Origin: Catellatospora citrea
GTDB lineage: Bacteria > Actinomycetota > Actinomycetes > Mycobacteriales > Micromonosporaceae
Assembly (NCBI RefSeq): GCF_003610235.1
Contig: NZ_RAPR01000001.1
Span: 4,402,001-4,466,000 of the forward strand
Length of the DNA: 64,000 nt
Direction: 5' to 3'
This document shows, piece by piece, positions 25,395-33,765 of the stretch. The position numbers were made by a program, and so were the translations under genes. The notes beneath the pieces are model-generated. The model was not told the DNA's origin and did not search any database. It saw nothing but the letters and a program-made list of their open reading frames with translations. Position 1 is the first letter of the stretch. Each line of letters begins with the position of its first letter.

Positions 25395-25943
25395 ATGAGT
25401 GAATACACCCCTCAGGTGAACTTCGTCAGCCGCACCGGCGCCGGCGTGGTCGGCGGTGTCGCCGGCGGCCTGTTCCTGGCCCTCGCGCTGCAGATCACCG
25501 GCCACATCAAGCCGTACGCCCAGCTCGTCGGCGAGGTCGAGGCCTCGACGGCATGGGTGATGGTGCTGATGGTCGCGGGCGCGGCCGGCGGCCTGTTCGG
25601 CGCGTTCGTCGGCAGGTTCATCCGCGGCCAGATCGTCCCCGCGGTCGGTGTCGGCCTGGTCTGGGGCATGATCACCTGGCTGGTGCTGGCGATGCTGATC
25701 CTGCCGATGTTCGGCGACGGCTCCGTGTTCGGCATCAAGGACGCCGGCGGCATCTTCATCCTCGGCGTCTACGTCGTCTTCGGCGTCATCACGTCGATCG
25801 TGTACGCCATCGCCGGCCCGCGCCGCCGCCACTACTACCGCCGCCGCCGCGAGGTCGGCTTCGTGATGGCCATGCCGTCGCTGCGCCGTCGCCGTCGCTC
25901 CCGCCGCTCCGACGAGGACCTCGTCGAAGAGCTCGAAGACTGA
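25395..25943 (+). CDS. Hypothetical membrane protein with basic C-terminus
   Basis: 182 residues, four hydrophobic helices (about 14-34, 52-72, 80-105, 115-140) followed by a strongly basic tail (RRRHYYRRRREVG; RRRRRSRRSDED) and an acidic end. Gly-rich helices (GAGVVGGVAGGLFLALAL) are notable. I recognise no function. A dispersed palindrome (25951-25995) lies directly after the stop and may terminate it. Confidence 0.75.
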   Translation: MSEYTPQVNFVSRTGAGVVGGVAGGLFLALALQITGHIKPYAQLVGEVEASTAWVMVLMVAGAAGGLFGAFVGRFIRGQIVPAVGVGLVWGMITWLVLAMLILPMFGDGSVFGIKDAGGIFILGVYVVFGVITSIVYAIAGPRRRHYYRRRREVGFVMAMPSLRRRRRSRRSDEDLVEELED

Positions 25944-25950
25944 CCCAAAG

Positions 25951-25995
25951 GAAGGGCACCTTCCACATCGCCATGCGTTGTGGAAGGTGCCCTTC
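25951..25995. repeat. Dispersed palindrome, copy 1
   Basis: A perfect 17-bp stem (GAAGGGCACCTTCCACA with its complement), 11-nt loop. The outer sequence AAAGGAAGGGCACCTTC is shared with the copies at 40918-40959 and 41912-41953. It sits between the 25395 gene and a convergent small gene. Confidence 0.85.
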
Positions 25996-26002
25996 TTCAC
26001 GT

Positions 26003-26206
26003 CTACAGGCTGCGGGCGATCTCGGCGAGCACGTCGGAGGGGACCTCCACGACGGTCTCGTGCGCCGGGATGTCGAGCTGGCGCAGGGCCTCCGGATCGG
26101 TGACCCGCCACCCCTGGACCACGAACGTGTCCCGGTCGGTGCGGTACAGCGACGGGCAGTTGGTGTCACCGGACAGCACTGTCTTGCGGATGAACGTGAG
26201 CTGCAC
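26003..26206 (-). CDS. Small hypothetical protein, 67 aa
   Basis: A compact soluble protein reading SLYRTDRDTFVVQGWRVTDP and HETVVEVPSDVLAEIARSL. It looks like a small beta-plus-helix fold of the kind often found next to regulators in actinomycetes. No catalytic motif is visible. The codon pattern is normal and the frame is bounded by a palindrome terminator downstream. Confidence 0.7.
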   Translation of the reverse strand: MQLTFIRKTVLSGDTNCPSLYRTDRDTFVVQGWRVTDPEALRQLDIPAHETVVEVPSDVLAEIARSL

Positions 26207-26298
26207 TGGTCCCCCTGGCTAGACGGCACGGGCGGGTGCCAGCTTAGCGAAGTAAATGGTGCAAATCGCGTAGGCCGGACGTTCCCGCGTCCACCCGG

Positions 26299-27288
26299 TC
26301 AGCCCCGGCGCACCGCCCACAGCGCCGCCTCGGTCCGCGAGGCCGAGCCCGTCTTGCGCAGCAGGTTGGACACGTGCACCGCGACCGTGCGGATGGAGAT
26401 GTCCAGGGTCCGGGCCATCTGCTTGTTGGACATGCCGGCCGCCAGGCAGCGCAGCACCTCCTGCTCGCGCGCGGTCAGCTCGGCCGGTTCCGGCGCGGCG
26501 GCCGGCCGCAGGTGGCCGGGCAGCGGCTCGTCGAGCAGCGCCTGCGGGCCCCGCCCGGCCGTCGCGGCGAGCAACTCGACCAGCCAGTACGGGTTGCCGC
26601 CGGTCCGCTCGCAGACAGCCCCGGCCAGGTGCTCCGGGATCGCGCCGTGCACCTGCGTGACGACCTCCGCCACCTCGGCCGGCCCCAGCGGGCCCAGGTG
26701 CTGGCGGACCGCCCCCCGCGCACCGGACAGCCGGGCGAGCGTCCGGGCCACCAGCTCCGGCGAGTCCGCGGCGTCCGGCGGGCGGCTGGTCACCAGGAGC
26801 AGCGCCGGCAGGTCGGGCGCGGCAGCAAGCTCGCCGACCAGGTTGAGGCTGGCCGGGTCGAGCGCGTGCAGATCCTCCACCACCAGCACCGCCGGACCCG
26901 CGCCGACCAGCGCCCGCACGGTCCGCACCGCGAGCCGCAGCAGCGCGCCGGGCGCGTAGCGCTCGCTCGGCGCGTGCGGATCCTGCGCCAGCCAGGCCAG
27001 GCCGTCGGCGGGCACCGGCAGATCGTGGGTGTCCCGGCCGCTGAGCACCGCCGCCAGCCAGTCGTACGGCGCCGGGGTGTGCAGCCGCGCCACGCCGTAC
27101 AGCACCGCCGCCGGGGCCGGCGAGAACGCCGCGAGCGCGCTCGCGACCAGGCGCGACTTGCCGATACCGGCCGCCCCTGTGATCGACACCACGGCGGCGG
27201 GCGTCGGGCCGCCCTGGCGGACCTGTGACCACCGCCGCACGAGCTCCGCCAGCTCGGCCGCGCGTCCCACCATCGGCACCGGCGTCAT
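26299..27288 (-). CDS. LuxR-type regulator with N-terminal AAA-like ATPase domain
   Basis: 329 residues from ATG 27288. The N-terminal NTPase has a Walker A (GAAGIGKSRLV, about residue 40) and a Walker B (VLVVEDLHALD). The C-terminal LuxR/GerE helix-turn-helix is clear: LTAREQEVLRCLAAGMSNKQMARTLDIS..TVAVHVSNLLRKTG. This is a shortened version of LAL/MalT-type regulators, which switch on their targets when ATP and an inducer are bound; the long central TPR part is missing. The target is unknown. The longer upstream frame to 27513 has no protein character. Confidence 0.85.
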   Translation of the reverse strand: MTPVPMVGRAAELAELVRRWSQVRQGGPTPAAVVSITGAAGIGKSRLVASALAAFSPAPAAVLYGVARLHTPAPYDWLAAVLSGRDTHDLPVPADGLAWLAQDPHAPSERYAPGALLRLAVRTVRALVGAGPAVLVVEDLHALDPASLNLVGELAAAPDLPALLLVTSRPPDAADSPELVARTLARLSGARGAVRQHLGPLGPAEVAEVVTQVHGAIPEHLAGAVCERTGGNPYWLVELLAATAGRGPQALLDEPLPGHLRPAAAPEPAELTAREQEVLRCLAAGMSNKQMARTLDISIRTVAVHVSNLLRKTGSASRTEAALWAVRRG

Positions 27289-27641
27289 CGGTTCACCATA
27301 CGTACCAACGTCACGGGCACTCCCGCTGACCTGCGAGCGCACGCCGTGCGGGTCGAGCGCCGGCCGCCGGACGGCCGCACGACTCGGCCGTCTCGCCGCG
27401 ACCGCGCGCCCGCCGCCGCCCCCGGACTCGTGTCCGCCGGACACGCCGTGACCGCCGGCCCCGGACAGAACCGAACCCGCGCGGACCCGGGAGCGGTGGC
27501 CGTCATCCGGCAAAGGAGCAGCTCAGAGTGGATCGGTGCGGCCCCTGCCGGCAGGCGGCGAGGACCGGGCGGTCGGCATTCGGCAGGGATAAGTACTACT
27601 GCTTAAAGACAAACCGCGTCTCAGTAGGCAGGCTATGCACC
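27289..27641. other. Divergent promoter region between LuxR-type regulator and PP2C phosphatase
   Basis: 353 bp with no gene. Most of it is GC-rich, but 27588-27618 is an AT-rich patch (AAGTACTACTGCTTAAAGAC) about 25-55 bp before the phosphatase ATG and is the likely rightward promoter. The leftward promoter was not identified. Confidence 0.5.
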
Positions 27642-28364
27642 ATGACCCTGAGCCTGCACGCCGTCGCCCGCACCGATGCCGGACTCGTCCGTGAGAACAA
27701 CGAGGACTCGGCGTTTGCGGGCAGGCGTTTCGTGGCGGTGGCCGACGGTGTCGGCGGCTCCCCGTCAGGCGAGGTGGCCAGCCGGATCGTCATCGAGACC
27801 CTGGCCCCGCTGGAGCAGGACGGCACCCGGCACGGGGCGGACGTGCTGCTGGCGGAGCTGGCCGTGGCCAACCGGCGCATCCGCGAGGCCATCGAGGCCG
27901 AACCCGCGATCGACGGTATGGGCACGACGCTCACCGCGGTGCTGCTCGGCCCCGACAACGCGACGCTGCTGCACGTCGGCGACTCCCGGGCCTACCTGGT
28001 GCGCGGCGGCAGGCTGCGCCAGCTCACCGTGGACGACACGCTGGTCCAGGCGATGGTCGAGCGCGGCCTGCTCGCCCCCGAGGAGGTCCGGCACCACCCG
28101 CACCGCTCGATCATCACCCAGGCGGTGCAGGGCCGCGAGTTCACGCCGACCGTCACCACGCTGACCCTGGAGATCGGCGACCGGCTGCTGCTGTGCAGCG
28201 ACGGCCTGTCCGACATCGTCACCGACGAGGCGCTGGCCGAGGTGCTGGGCGGGTACACCGACGCGGAGGCCATCGCCGACCGGCTGATCAAGCTGGCGCT
28301 CGCCGCCGGTGCGCCGGACAACGTGACGGTGGTCGTCGCCGACGTCACCGCGTACGCCTTCTGA
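27642..28364 (+). CDS. PP2C-family protein serine/threonine phosphatase
   Basis: 240 residues, a single PP2C domain. Metal-binding motifs are visible: RENNEDSAF, VAVADGVGG, GMGTTLTAVLL, LHVGDSRAYLVR, SDGLSD and PDNVTVVV. These enzymes use Mn/Mg to remove phosphate from Ser/Thr, usually opposing Hanks-type kinases. Here it is stand-alone: no kinase or FHA gene lies next to it. The ATG at 27642 starts just before the first beta strand, the usual form for the family. Confidence 0.94.
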   Translation: MTLSLHAVARTDAGLVRENNEDSAFAGRRFVAVADGVGGSPSGEVASRIVIETLAPLEQDGTRHGADVLLAELAVANRRIREAIEAEPAIDGMGTTLTAVLLGPDNATLLHVGDSRAYLVRGGRLRQLTVDDTLVQAMVERGLLAPEEVRHHPHRSIITQAVQGREFTPTVTTLTLEIGDRLLLCSDGLSDIVTDEALAEVLGGYTDAEAIADRLIKLALAAGAPDNVTVVVADVTAYAF

Positions 28365-28366
28365 GC

Positions 28367-28413
28367 CCGACACGCTGAACGGAACCCCCCGTGGATCCCG
28401 TTCAGCGTGTCGG
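28367..28413. terminator. Hairpin terminator after the PP2C gene
   Basis: A perfect 16-bp stem (CCGACACGCTGAACGG at 28367-28382 with 28398-28413), 15-nt loop, two bases after the PP2C stop. Confidence 0.85.
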
Positions 28414-28550
28414 CACGTCTCCTGAGGCGAGGCCTGGCCTAGCCCCCGGCGGTTTCGTCCCAGGCGTCGAGAAGCTGGTCGACCCGGGTGCGCGCTCCGG
28501 CAGCTCGGCGAGAGCCTGGACGATCGACCTTCACTGCTGCACGCAGGAAA

Positions 28551-28580
28551 AAGGCCCTGTCCGGACTCCGGAAGGGCCTT
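28551..28580 (-). terminator. Rho-independent terminator of tRNA-Lys
   Basis: Leftward from the tRNA: stem AAGGCCCTTCCGGA / TCCGGACAGGGCCTT with a mismatch, followed by a T-run (complement of the A-run at 28548-28552). A classical terminator 14 bp downstream of the tRNA. Confidence 0.88.
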
Positions 28581-28593
28581 CGACCTGTTCGTT

Positions 28594-28668
28594 TGGTGGG
28601 CCGCCAGGGACTCGAACCCTGAACCTACGGATTAAAAGTCCGCAGCTCTGCCATTGAGCTAGCAGCCC
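28594..28668 (-). tRNA. tRNA-Lys (TTT)
   Basis: Acceptor GGGCTGC/GCGGCCC, D arm GCTC..GAGC, anticodon loop CTTTTAA, T arm CAGGG-TTCGAGT-CCCTG, discriminator A, encoded CCA. The D loop is short, giving 72 nt before CCA. Confidence 0.95.
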
Positions 28669-28807
28669 TCGACCGCTCAGGCTACCGGATCGCCCCGTTC
28701 CGGGTCGTGGGGTATCTCTCCCCGGCGGGCCGCCGGGTGTCCCGGAGCCGCGTTCGCGGCCCGCCGTCATCCTTCGCGCTGTGGCCAGGCGCGTCGGCTC
28801 CGATCGA

Positions 28808-28821
28808 TGGGAGCGCTTCCA
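28808..28821. promoter_or_regulatory. CebR/CelR-like operator, site 1
   Basis: TGGGAGCGCTTCCA, one base from the 14-bp palindrome TGGGAGCGCTCCCA bound by the LacI-family cellulase repressors CelR/CebR of actinomycetes. It lies 275 bp upstream of the GH6 start. Confidence 0.75.
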
Positions 28822-28883
28822 GATTAATCGACGAGAGTGTTGTGTGCGCGTTACGACTATGCAAACATAAGCCCGTTCGCGTA

Positions 28884-28897
28884 TGGGAGCGCGCCCA
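28884..28897. promoter_or_regulatory. CebR/CelR-like operator, site 2
   Basis: TGGGAGCGCGCCCA, again one mismatch from the CebR/CelR consensus, 76 bp after site 1 and about 200 bp before the GH6 start. Two spaced sites could allow looping or cooperative repression, relieved by cellobiose. Confidence 0.65.
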
Positions 28898-29095
28898 CGC
28901 GATCTTGCCGCCGAGGGCACCCGGGTCACCGGGACGGCGGAGGTACCACCGGAGCGATCCGGTCGATCAGACAGCGCCCGCCGGGCCGGGCGTACGTACC
29001 ACCTGCGACCCTCTGTGCGGCCATCCCTTTTGCGCCGTGCGCGCGGGTCGACACCGTGCCCTGACCGGGCCACGGTCACCGCCCAAGGAGATGGT

Positions 29096-30952
29096 ATGAA
29101 ATTCCCGATCCGGCTGTCCGGCAGGCGCAAGCTCGTTGCGCTGACCGGCGCGAGCACCCTCGTGGTCGCCGGCCTCATCACGATTCCCGCGACCATGGCG
29201 CACGCCGCCCCCGGCTGCGACATCACGTACACCACGAACGACTGGACCGAGGGCGCCGGCACCGGCGGCTTCACCGGCACCGTGGTCGTCAAGAACACCG
29301 GTGACGCGCTCACCAGCTGGACCCTGAAGTTCGCCTTCCCGAGCGGGCAGACGTTCACCCAGGGTTGGTCGGCGAACTGGACCGCCTCCGGCGCGAACGT
29401 CACCGCGACCAACCTGTCCTGGAACGGCGCCCTCGGCACCGGCGCGTCGACCAGCATCGGCTTCAACGGCCGGTGGACGGGCAGCAACCCGAAGCCGACC
29501 GCGTTCACCCTGAACAACGTCGCGTGCACCGTCGGCGGGGTCACCCCGACCGCGAGCCCCAGCACGCCCGCCAGCCCGAGCGCGTCGCCGAGCACGCCGG
29601 CCAGCCCGAGCGCCAGCCCGAGTGCCCCGGCCAGCCCGAGCGCGTCGCCGAGCGCGCCGACGAGCCCGAGTCCCAGCCCGACCGTGCCGGGCGTGAAGGT
29701 CGACAACCCGTACTCGGGTGCGCGTGGTTACGTGAACCCGGAGTGGAGCGCGAAGGCGGCGTCGGTGTCCGGCGGCAGCCGGGTGTCGAACCTGTCGACG
29801 GCGGTGTGGCTGGACCGGATCGCGGCGATCGCGGGCACGTCGGGCAGCAGCTCGAACGGTTCGATGGGCCTGGCCGACCACCTCGACGAGGCGCTGCGGC
29901 AGGCGAACGCGGGCAGCGGTCCGCTGACCGTCCAGTTCGTGATCTACAACCTGCCCGGTCGTGACTGCTCGGCGCTGGCGTCCAACGGTGAGCTGGGCGT
30001 GGACGAGCTGCCCCGCTACAAGTCGGAGTACATCGACCCGATCGCGGCGATCATGGGGCAGAGCAAGTACTCCTCGCTGCGGATCGTGGCGATCATCGAG
30101 ATCGACTCGCTGCCGAACCTGGTGACGAACACGAACATCGCCAAGTGCGCGACGATGAACTCCAACGGCGGTTACGTCAAGGGTGTCGGGTACGCGCTGA
30201 ACAAGCTGGGTGCGATCGGCAACGTGTACAACTACATCGACTCGGCTCACCACGGCTGGATCGGCTGGGACAGCAACTTCGGCCCGACCGCGCAGAAGTT
30301 GAAGGAGGCGGCGGTCGCCGAGGGCAGCACGGTCAACAACGTGCACGGTTTCATCACCAACACGGCGAACTACTCGGCGTTGGTGGAGCCGTACTTCACG
30401 ATCAACACGTCGGTGAACGGGACGTCGGTGCGGCAGAGCAAGTGGGTGGACTGGAACTTCTACGTCGACGAGCAGTCGTTCGCGCAGGCGTTCCGGACCC
30501 GGTTGGTGTCGGAGGGTTTCAACTCCAACATCGGCATGCTGATCGACACGTCCCGTAACGGTTGGGGTGGTTCGGCGCGGCCGACCGCGGCGTCGACGTC
30601 GACCAGCGTGGACACGTTCGTCAACCAGTCGCGGATCGACCGGCGGATCCATGCCGGCAACTGGTGCAACCAGTCCGGTGCGGGTCTGGGTGAGCGGCCC
30701 CGGGCCAACCCGGCGACCGGTATCGACGCGTACGTGTGGGTCAAGCCTCCGGGCGAGTCCGACGGTTCGTCGTCGCTGATCCCGAACAACGAGGGCAAGG
30801 GCTTCGACCGGATGTGCGACCCGACGTACACCGGTAACGGCCTCAACGGCAACAACCTGACCGGTGCCCTGGCCAACGCCCCGATCTCGGGCGCCTGGTT
30901 CCCGGCCCAGTTCGCCGAACTGATGGCCAACGCCTACCCGCCGCTCTCCTGA
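29096..30952 (+). CDS. GH6 cellobiohydrolase with N-terminal CBM2
   Basis: 618 residues. A Sec signal peptide (cleavage after AHAA, about residue 40) leads to a CBM2 module (CDITYTTNDWTEGAGTGG to about residue 142), then a Ser/Pro/Ala-Thr linker of about 55 residues and a GH6 catalytic domain. GH6 signatures: VIYNLPGRDCSALASNGEL with the proton-donor Asp, and IIEIDSLPNLVTN. The EIDSLPN form and several insertions are those of processive exo-acting members that release cellobiose from non-reducing ends. Two CebR-like operators upstream suggest cellobiose induction. AAGGAG precedes the ATG. Confidence 0.95.
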   Translation: MKFPIRLSGRRKLVALTGASTLVVAGLITIPATMAHAAPGCDITYTTNDWTEGAGTGGFTGTVVVKNTGDALTSWTLKFAFPSGQTFTQGWSANWTASGANVTATNLSWNGALGTGASTSIGFNGRWTGSNPKPTAFTLNNVACTVGGVTPTASPSTPASPSASPSTPASPSASPSAPASPSASPSAPTSPSPSPTVPGVKVDNPYSGARGYVNPEWSAKAASVSGGSRVSNLSTAVWLDRIAAIAGTSGSSSNGSMGLADHLDEALRQANAGSGPLTVQFVIYNLPGRDCSALASNGELGVDELPRYKSEYIDPIAAIMGQSKYSSLRIVAIIEIDSLPNLVTNTNIAKCATMNSNGGYVKGVGYALNKLGAIGNVYNYIDSAHHGWIGWDSNFGPTAQKLKEAAVAEGSTVNNVHGFITNTANYSALVEPYFTINTSVNGTSVRQSKWVDWNFYVDEQSFAQAFRTRLVSEGFNSNIGMLIDTSRNGWGGSARPTAASTSTSVDTFVNQSRIDRRIHAGNWCNQSGAGLGERPRANPATGIDAYVWVKPPGESDGSSSLIPNNEGKGFDRMCDPTYTGNGLNGNNLTGALANAPISGAWFPAQFAELMANAYPPLS

Positions 30953-30984
30953 TCGGCGACGGATAGTTCCGGCGATTCCGTCAA

Positions 30985-31022
30985 GGGGCGTCCCTCGCGC
31001 GACATGTCGCGGGGGACGCCCC
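30985..31022. terminator. Hairpin terminator after the GH6 gene
   Basis: Stem GGGGCGTCCC (30985-30994) with GGGACGCCCC (31013-31022), continued inward by a second dyad CGCGCGACATGTCGCG with one mismatch. It lies 32 bp after the GH6 stop. Confidence 0.85.
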
Positions 31023-31447
31023 TCCTCGCTTTCGTGGACCGCCACGATTCGACGTTCGTCGACCTCCGGGGCATGCGTGATGGCAAGTTTTGCCATGTAT
31101 CGCTGCCACTGCTGAATCGGACATAATGGCCGTCCAACGTGCAGGATGATGAAAGCGTAGCTATAGGACTATCGGCAGGTTGCCAAGCCGAGGGTCTGAG
31201 CGTTTATTTAGGAGCCTTGGATATCTCCCGTGGTGGCGGCGATCCGCCGAGGGGGCGCGCCGAGCAGCTGATCGTCTCAATTCGACCGATCGCATATGAC
31301 TCAGATATCATGCTCTAAACAGGTTTAAATCGGACAGCACGTGACGTCGTTCCCATGTGGTCGTGTGCCGTTCGCCGGGCGGGCATGAAGAAGCGGCGGC
31401 GTCGCGCTGATGTGCGCGACGCCGCCGCTGCGGAGCCGGTGAACCGG
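31023..31447. other. Non-coding, lower-GC intergenic region between convergent genes
   Basis: The GH6 gene and oligopeptidase B converge here, so no promoter is expected, yet 31075-31330 is unusually AT-rich for this genome. It holds a perfect dyad ATGGCAA-GTT-TTGCCAT (31080-31096) and several short dyads. No open frame has protein character. It could encode a small RNA or be a scar of an insertion. Confidence 0.5.
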
Positions 31448-33571
31448 TCAGCCGGCCAGGCCGACCCGGTCCAGGATCCAGGCCGTCACGAACGCCTCTT
31501 CCTTCCAGGCGTCGTAGCGTCCCGACGGGCCGCCGTGCCCGGCGCCCATCTCGGTCTTGAGCAGGTATTCGCCGCGGGGAGCGGTGTGCCGCAGCGCCGC
31601 GACCCACTTGGCCGGCTCGCTGTAGCGCACGCGCGTGTCGTTCAGGCTGGTCACCGCGAGGATCGCCGGGTAGTCCAGGTCGGCGACGTTCTCGTACGGC
31701 GAGTAGGCCTTCATGTACGCGTACACCTCGGGGGACTCCAGCGGGTTGCCCCACTCCTCCCACTCGGTGACGGTCAGCGGCAGCGACGGGTCGAGGATCG
31801 ACGACAGCGGGTCGACGAACGGCACCTGTGCCACGATGCCCGCGAACGCCTCCGGCGCGATGTTGGCGACCGCGCCCATCAGCAGGCCGCCGGCCGAACC
31901 GCCGCGCGCGATGATGCGGTCGGGGCTGGTCCACCCGCTCTTGGCCAGGTGCCGGGCGCACGCGACGAAGTCGGTGAACGTGTTGCGCTTGGCCAGCAGC
32001 TTGCCGTCGTCGTACCAGTGCCGGCCCAGCTCGCCGCCGCCGCGCACGTGCGCGACCGCGAACACCACGCCCCGGTCGAGCAGCGACAGCCGCGGGATGG
32101 AGAACCACGGGTCCATGCTCGACTCGTACGACCCGTAGCCGTAGAGCACCAGCGGCGCCGAGCCGTCGGTCGGCGTGCCGGCCTTGCAGACCAGCGAGAT
32201 CGGCACACCGGTGTTGTCGTCGGCGGTCGCCCAGACCCGGTGCTGCTCGTAGCGGGCCGGGTCGAACGGCTCGCCGTCCGGGCCCGGCAGCACGGGCTTG
32301 CGCTTGCGCAGCAGCAGCTCGCCGGTCGCCACCACGTAGTCGAAGACCGAGTCGGGGGTGACCATCGAGGTGTAGGTCAGGCGCAGCTGGTCGGTCTGGT
32401 AGTCGGGATTGCCGGACAGCCCGACCGTGTAGAGCGGCTCCGGGAAGGTGATGTCCCGCGGCTTCGAGGTCGGCTCCCCGGCGGTCGGGAACAGCCGGAG
32501 GCCGGTGAGGCCCTCGCGGCGCAGGGAGACCACGTACTGGTCGGCGAAGGCGTCCACACCTTCGAGGCGTACGCCCTGGGTGTGGCCGATCAGTTCCTGC
32601 CAGTCGGTCGGGTCGGACACCGGGGCCTGGGCGAGGGTGAAGTCGGCGGCGTCGCGGTTGTGCAGGATCAGCAGCCGGTCGCCCTGCGGCTCGACGGAGT
32701 ACTCCAGGCCCTGCACGCGCGGCGTGACCACGGTCGGCGTGGCGGTGGGCTCGTCGGCCGGAATCAGCCACACCTCGCTGGTGACCTTGCTGTGGATGTC
32801 GAGCTGGATGAAGCGCTGCGAGCGGGTCAGCTCGACGCCGATCCAGAAGCGCTCGTCCGCCTCCTCCAGCACCAGCGTGTCGTCACCGGTCGAGCCGACC
32901 GCGTGCCGCCACACCCGGTGCGGGCGCCAGGCGTCGTCCACGGTCAGGTAGAACAGCTGCGAGCCGTCGACCGACCAGGCGCTGCCGTAGAACGCGCCCT
33001 CGATCCGGTCGGGCAGGATCTCGCCCGTGGTCAGATCCTTGATCTGGAGCGTGAAGCGCTCCTCGCCGGTGTAGTCGGTGGAGTACGCCAGCAGCCGCCC
33101 GTCCGGGCTCACGTCGAGCGTGCCGAGGGCGAAGAAGTCGTGCCCGGCGGCCAGTTCGTTGCCGTCGAGCAGGATCTCCTCGTCGGCCGGCGCCGAGCCG
33201 TCGGCGGCGGGGGTCGGCGGGGCGGTCTCGCCCGCGGCCACCGGGCGGCGGCACTGGATGCCGTACTGCTTGCCGGCCTCGGTGCGCGCGTAGTACCAGT
33301 ACGCGCCCTTGCGGACGGGCACCGACAGGTCGGTCTCCTGGGTGCGGCCCTTGATCTCGCCGAACAGCGTCTCGCGCAGCCCGCTCAGGTGCGCGGTGGC
33401 CCGCTCGGTCCAGGCGTTCTCGGCCTCCAGGTATGCGGTGACCGCCGGGTCGTCCTTCGTCTCCAGCCAGGCATATTCGTCGATGACGTCGTCGCCGTGA
33501 TGGCTGCGCGTGCTCGCGATCCGCGGTGCGACGGGGGCCGTGCCCGGCCCGTTGGGGAGATCGGAAGTCAT
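31448..33571 (-). CDS. Oligopeptidase B / prolyl oligopeptidase family (S9) serine peptidase
   Basis: 707 residues: an N-terminal seven-bladed propeller (to about residue 430) and a C-terminal alpha/beta hydrolase domain. The catalytic Ser lies in GGSAGG (about 558), Asp in SLNDTRV and His in MGAGHGG. The motif and length fit oligopeptidase B (PtrB), which cuts short peptides after Lys/Arg in the cytoplasm; no signal peptide is seen. The ATG at 33571 precedes the conserved N-terminal DEYAWLE strand by about 30 residues. Confidence 0.93.
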   Translation of the reverse strand: MTSDLPNGPGTAPVAPRIASTRSHHGDDVIDEYAWLETKDDPAVTAYLEAENAWTERATAHLSGLRETLFGEIKGRTQETDLSVPVRKGAYWYYARTEAGKQYGIQCRRPVAAGETAPPTPAADGSAPADEEILLDGNELAAGHDFFALGTLDVSPDGRLLAYSTDYTGEERFTLQIKDLTTGEILPDRIEGAFYGSAWSVDGSQLFYLTVDDAWRPHRVWRHAVGSTGDDTLVLEEADERFWIGVELTRSQRFIQLDIHSKVTSEVWLIPADEPTATPTVVTPRVQGLEYSVEPQGDRLLILHNRDAADFTLAQAPVSDPTDWQELIGHTQGVRLEGVDAFADQYVVSLRREGLTGLRLFPTAGEPTSKPRDITFPEPLYTVGLSGNPDYQTDQLRLTYTSMVTPDSVFDYVVATGELLLRKRKPVLPGPDGEPFDPARYEQHRVWATADDNTGVPISLVCKAGTPTDGSAPLVLYGYGSYESSMDPWFSIPRLSLLDRGVVFAVAHVRGGGELGRHWYDDGKLLAKRNTFTDFVACARHLAKSGWTSPDRIIARGGSAGGLLMGAVANIAPEAFAGIVAQVPFVDPLSSILDPSLPLTVTEWEEWGNPLESPEVYAYMKAYSPYENVADLDYPAILAVTSLNDTRVRYSEPAKWVAALRHTAPRGEYLLKTEMGAGHGGPSGRYDAWKEEAFVTAWILDRVGLAG

Positions 33572-33765
33572 GGCGGTAACGCTACCGGCACGCCGGGTGC
33601 GAAGGCAGCGGTGATTGCCGGAACCGGCGTCGGATGACTAGTATCGAACATACGTACGAATGAGCTTTGTGCGCTGCGTGAAGATTTCCGTCTCACGTGT
33701 CGCCAGCCCGCCTCCGGCGGGGTGAACTGTCAGGAGCGGCACCTTCAATTCGGTTGGAGCGAGGG

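Larger units (their letters stand above)
28365..28593. other. Non-coding stretch between PP2C and tRNA-Lys
   Basis: Contains the PP2C terminator and the tRNA-Lys terminator. The piece between (28414-28550) holds nothing I can assign. Confidence 0.5.
28669..29095. other. Upstream regulatory region of the GH6 cellulase
   Basis: 427 bp with no gene. It holds the two CebR-like palindromes, an AT-rich patch between them (28820-28870) that is the probable promoter, and a GC-rich leader of about 190 nt ending in AAGGAG (29085-29090) before the ATG. Confidence 0.6.

Noticed and set aside
20009..25402. 1797-residue plus-strand open frame across the whole GH74 region
   Set aside because: It is antisense to two well-supported GH74 genes. 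Its translation is Arg/Val/Gly/Ala repeats with no domains, a product of codon-position GC bias in the genes opposite.
28391..28657. 88-residue frame running into tRNA-Lys
   Set aside because: It overlaps two terminators and the tRNA gene, so it cannot be a real coding sequence.
29540..29700. Short direct repeats that could suggest a CRISPR array or minisatellite
   Set aside because: They encode the Ser/Pro/Ala linker between CBM2 and GH6. Similar linkers explain the repeats near 17480-17580, 22620-22740 and 52440-52640.
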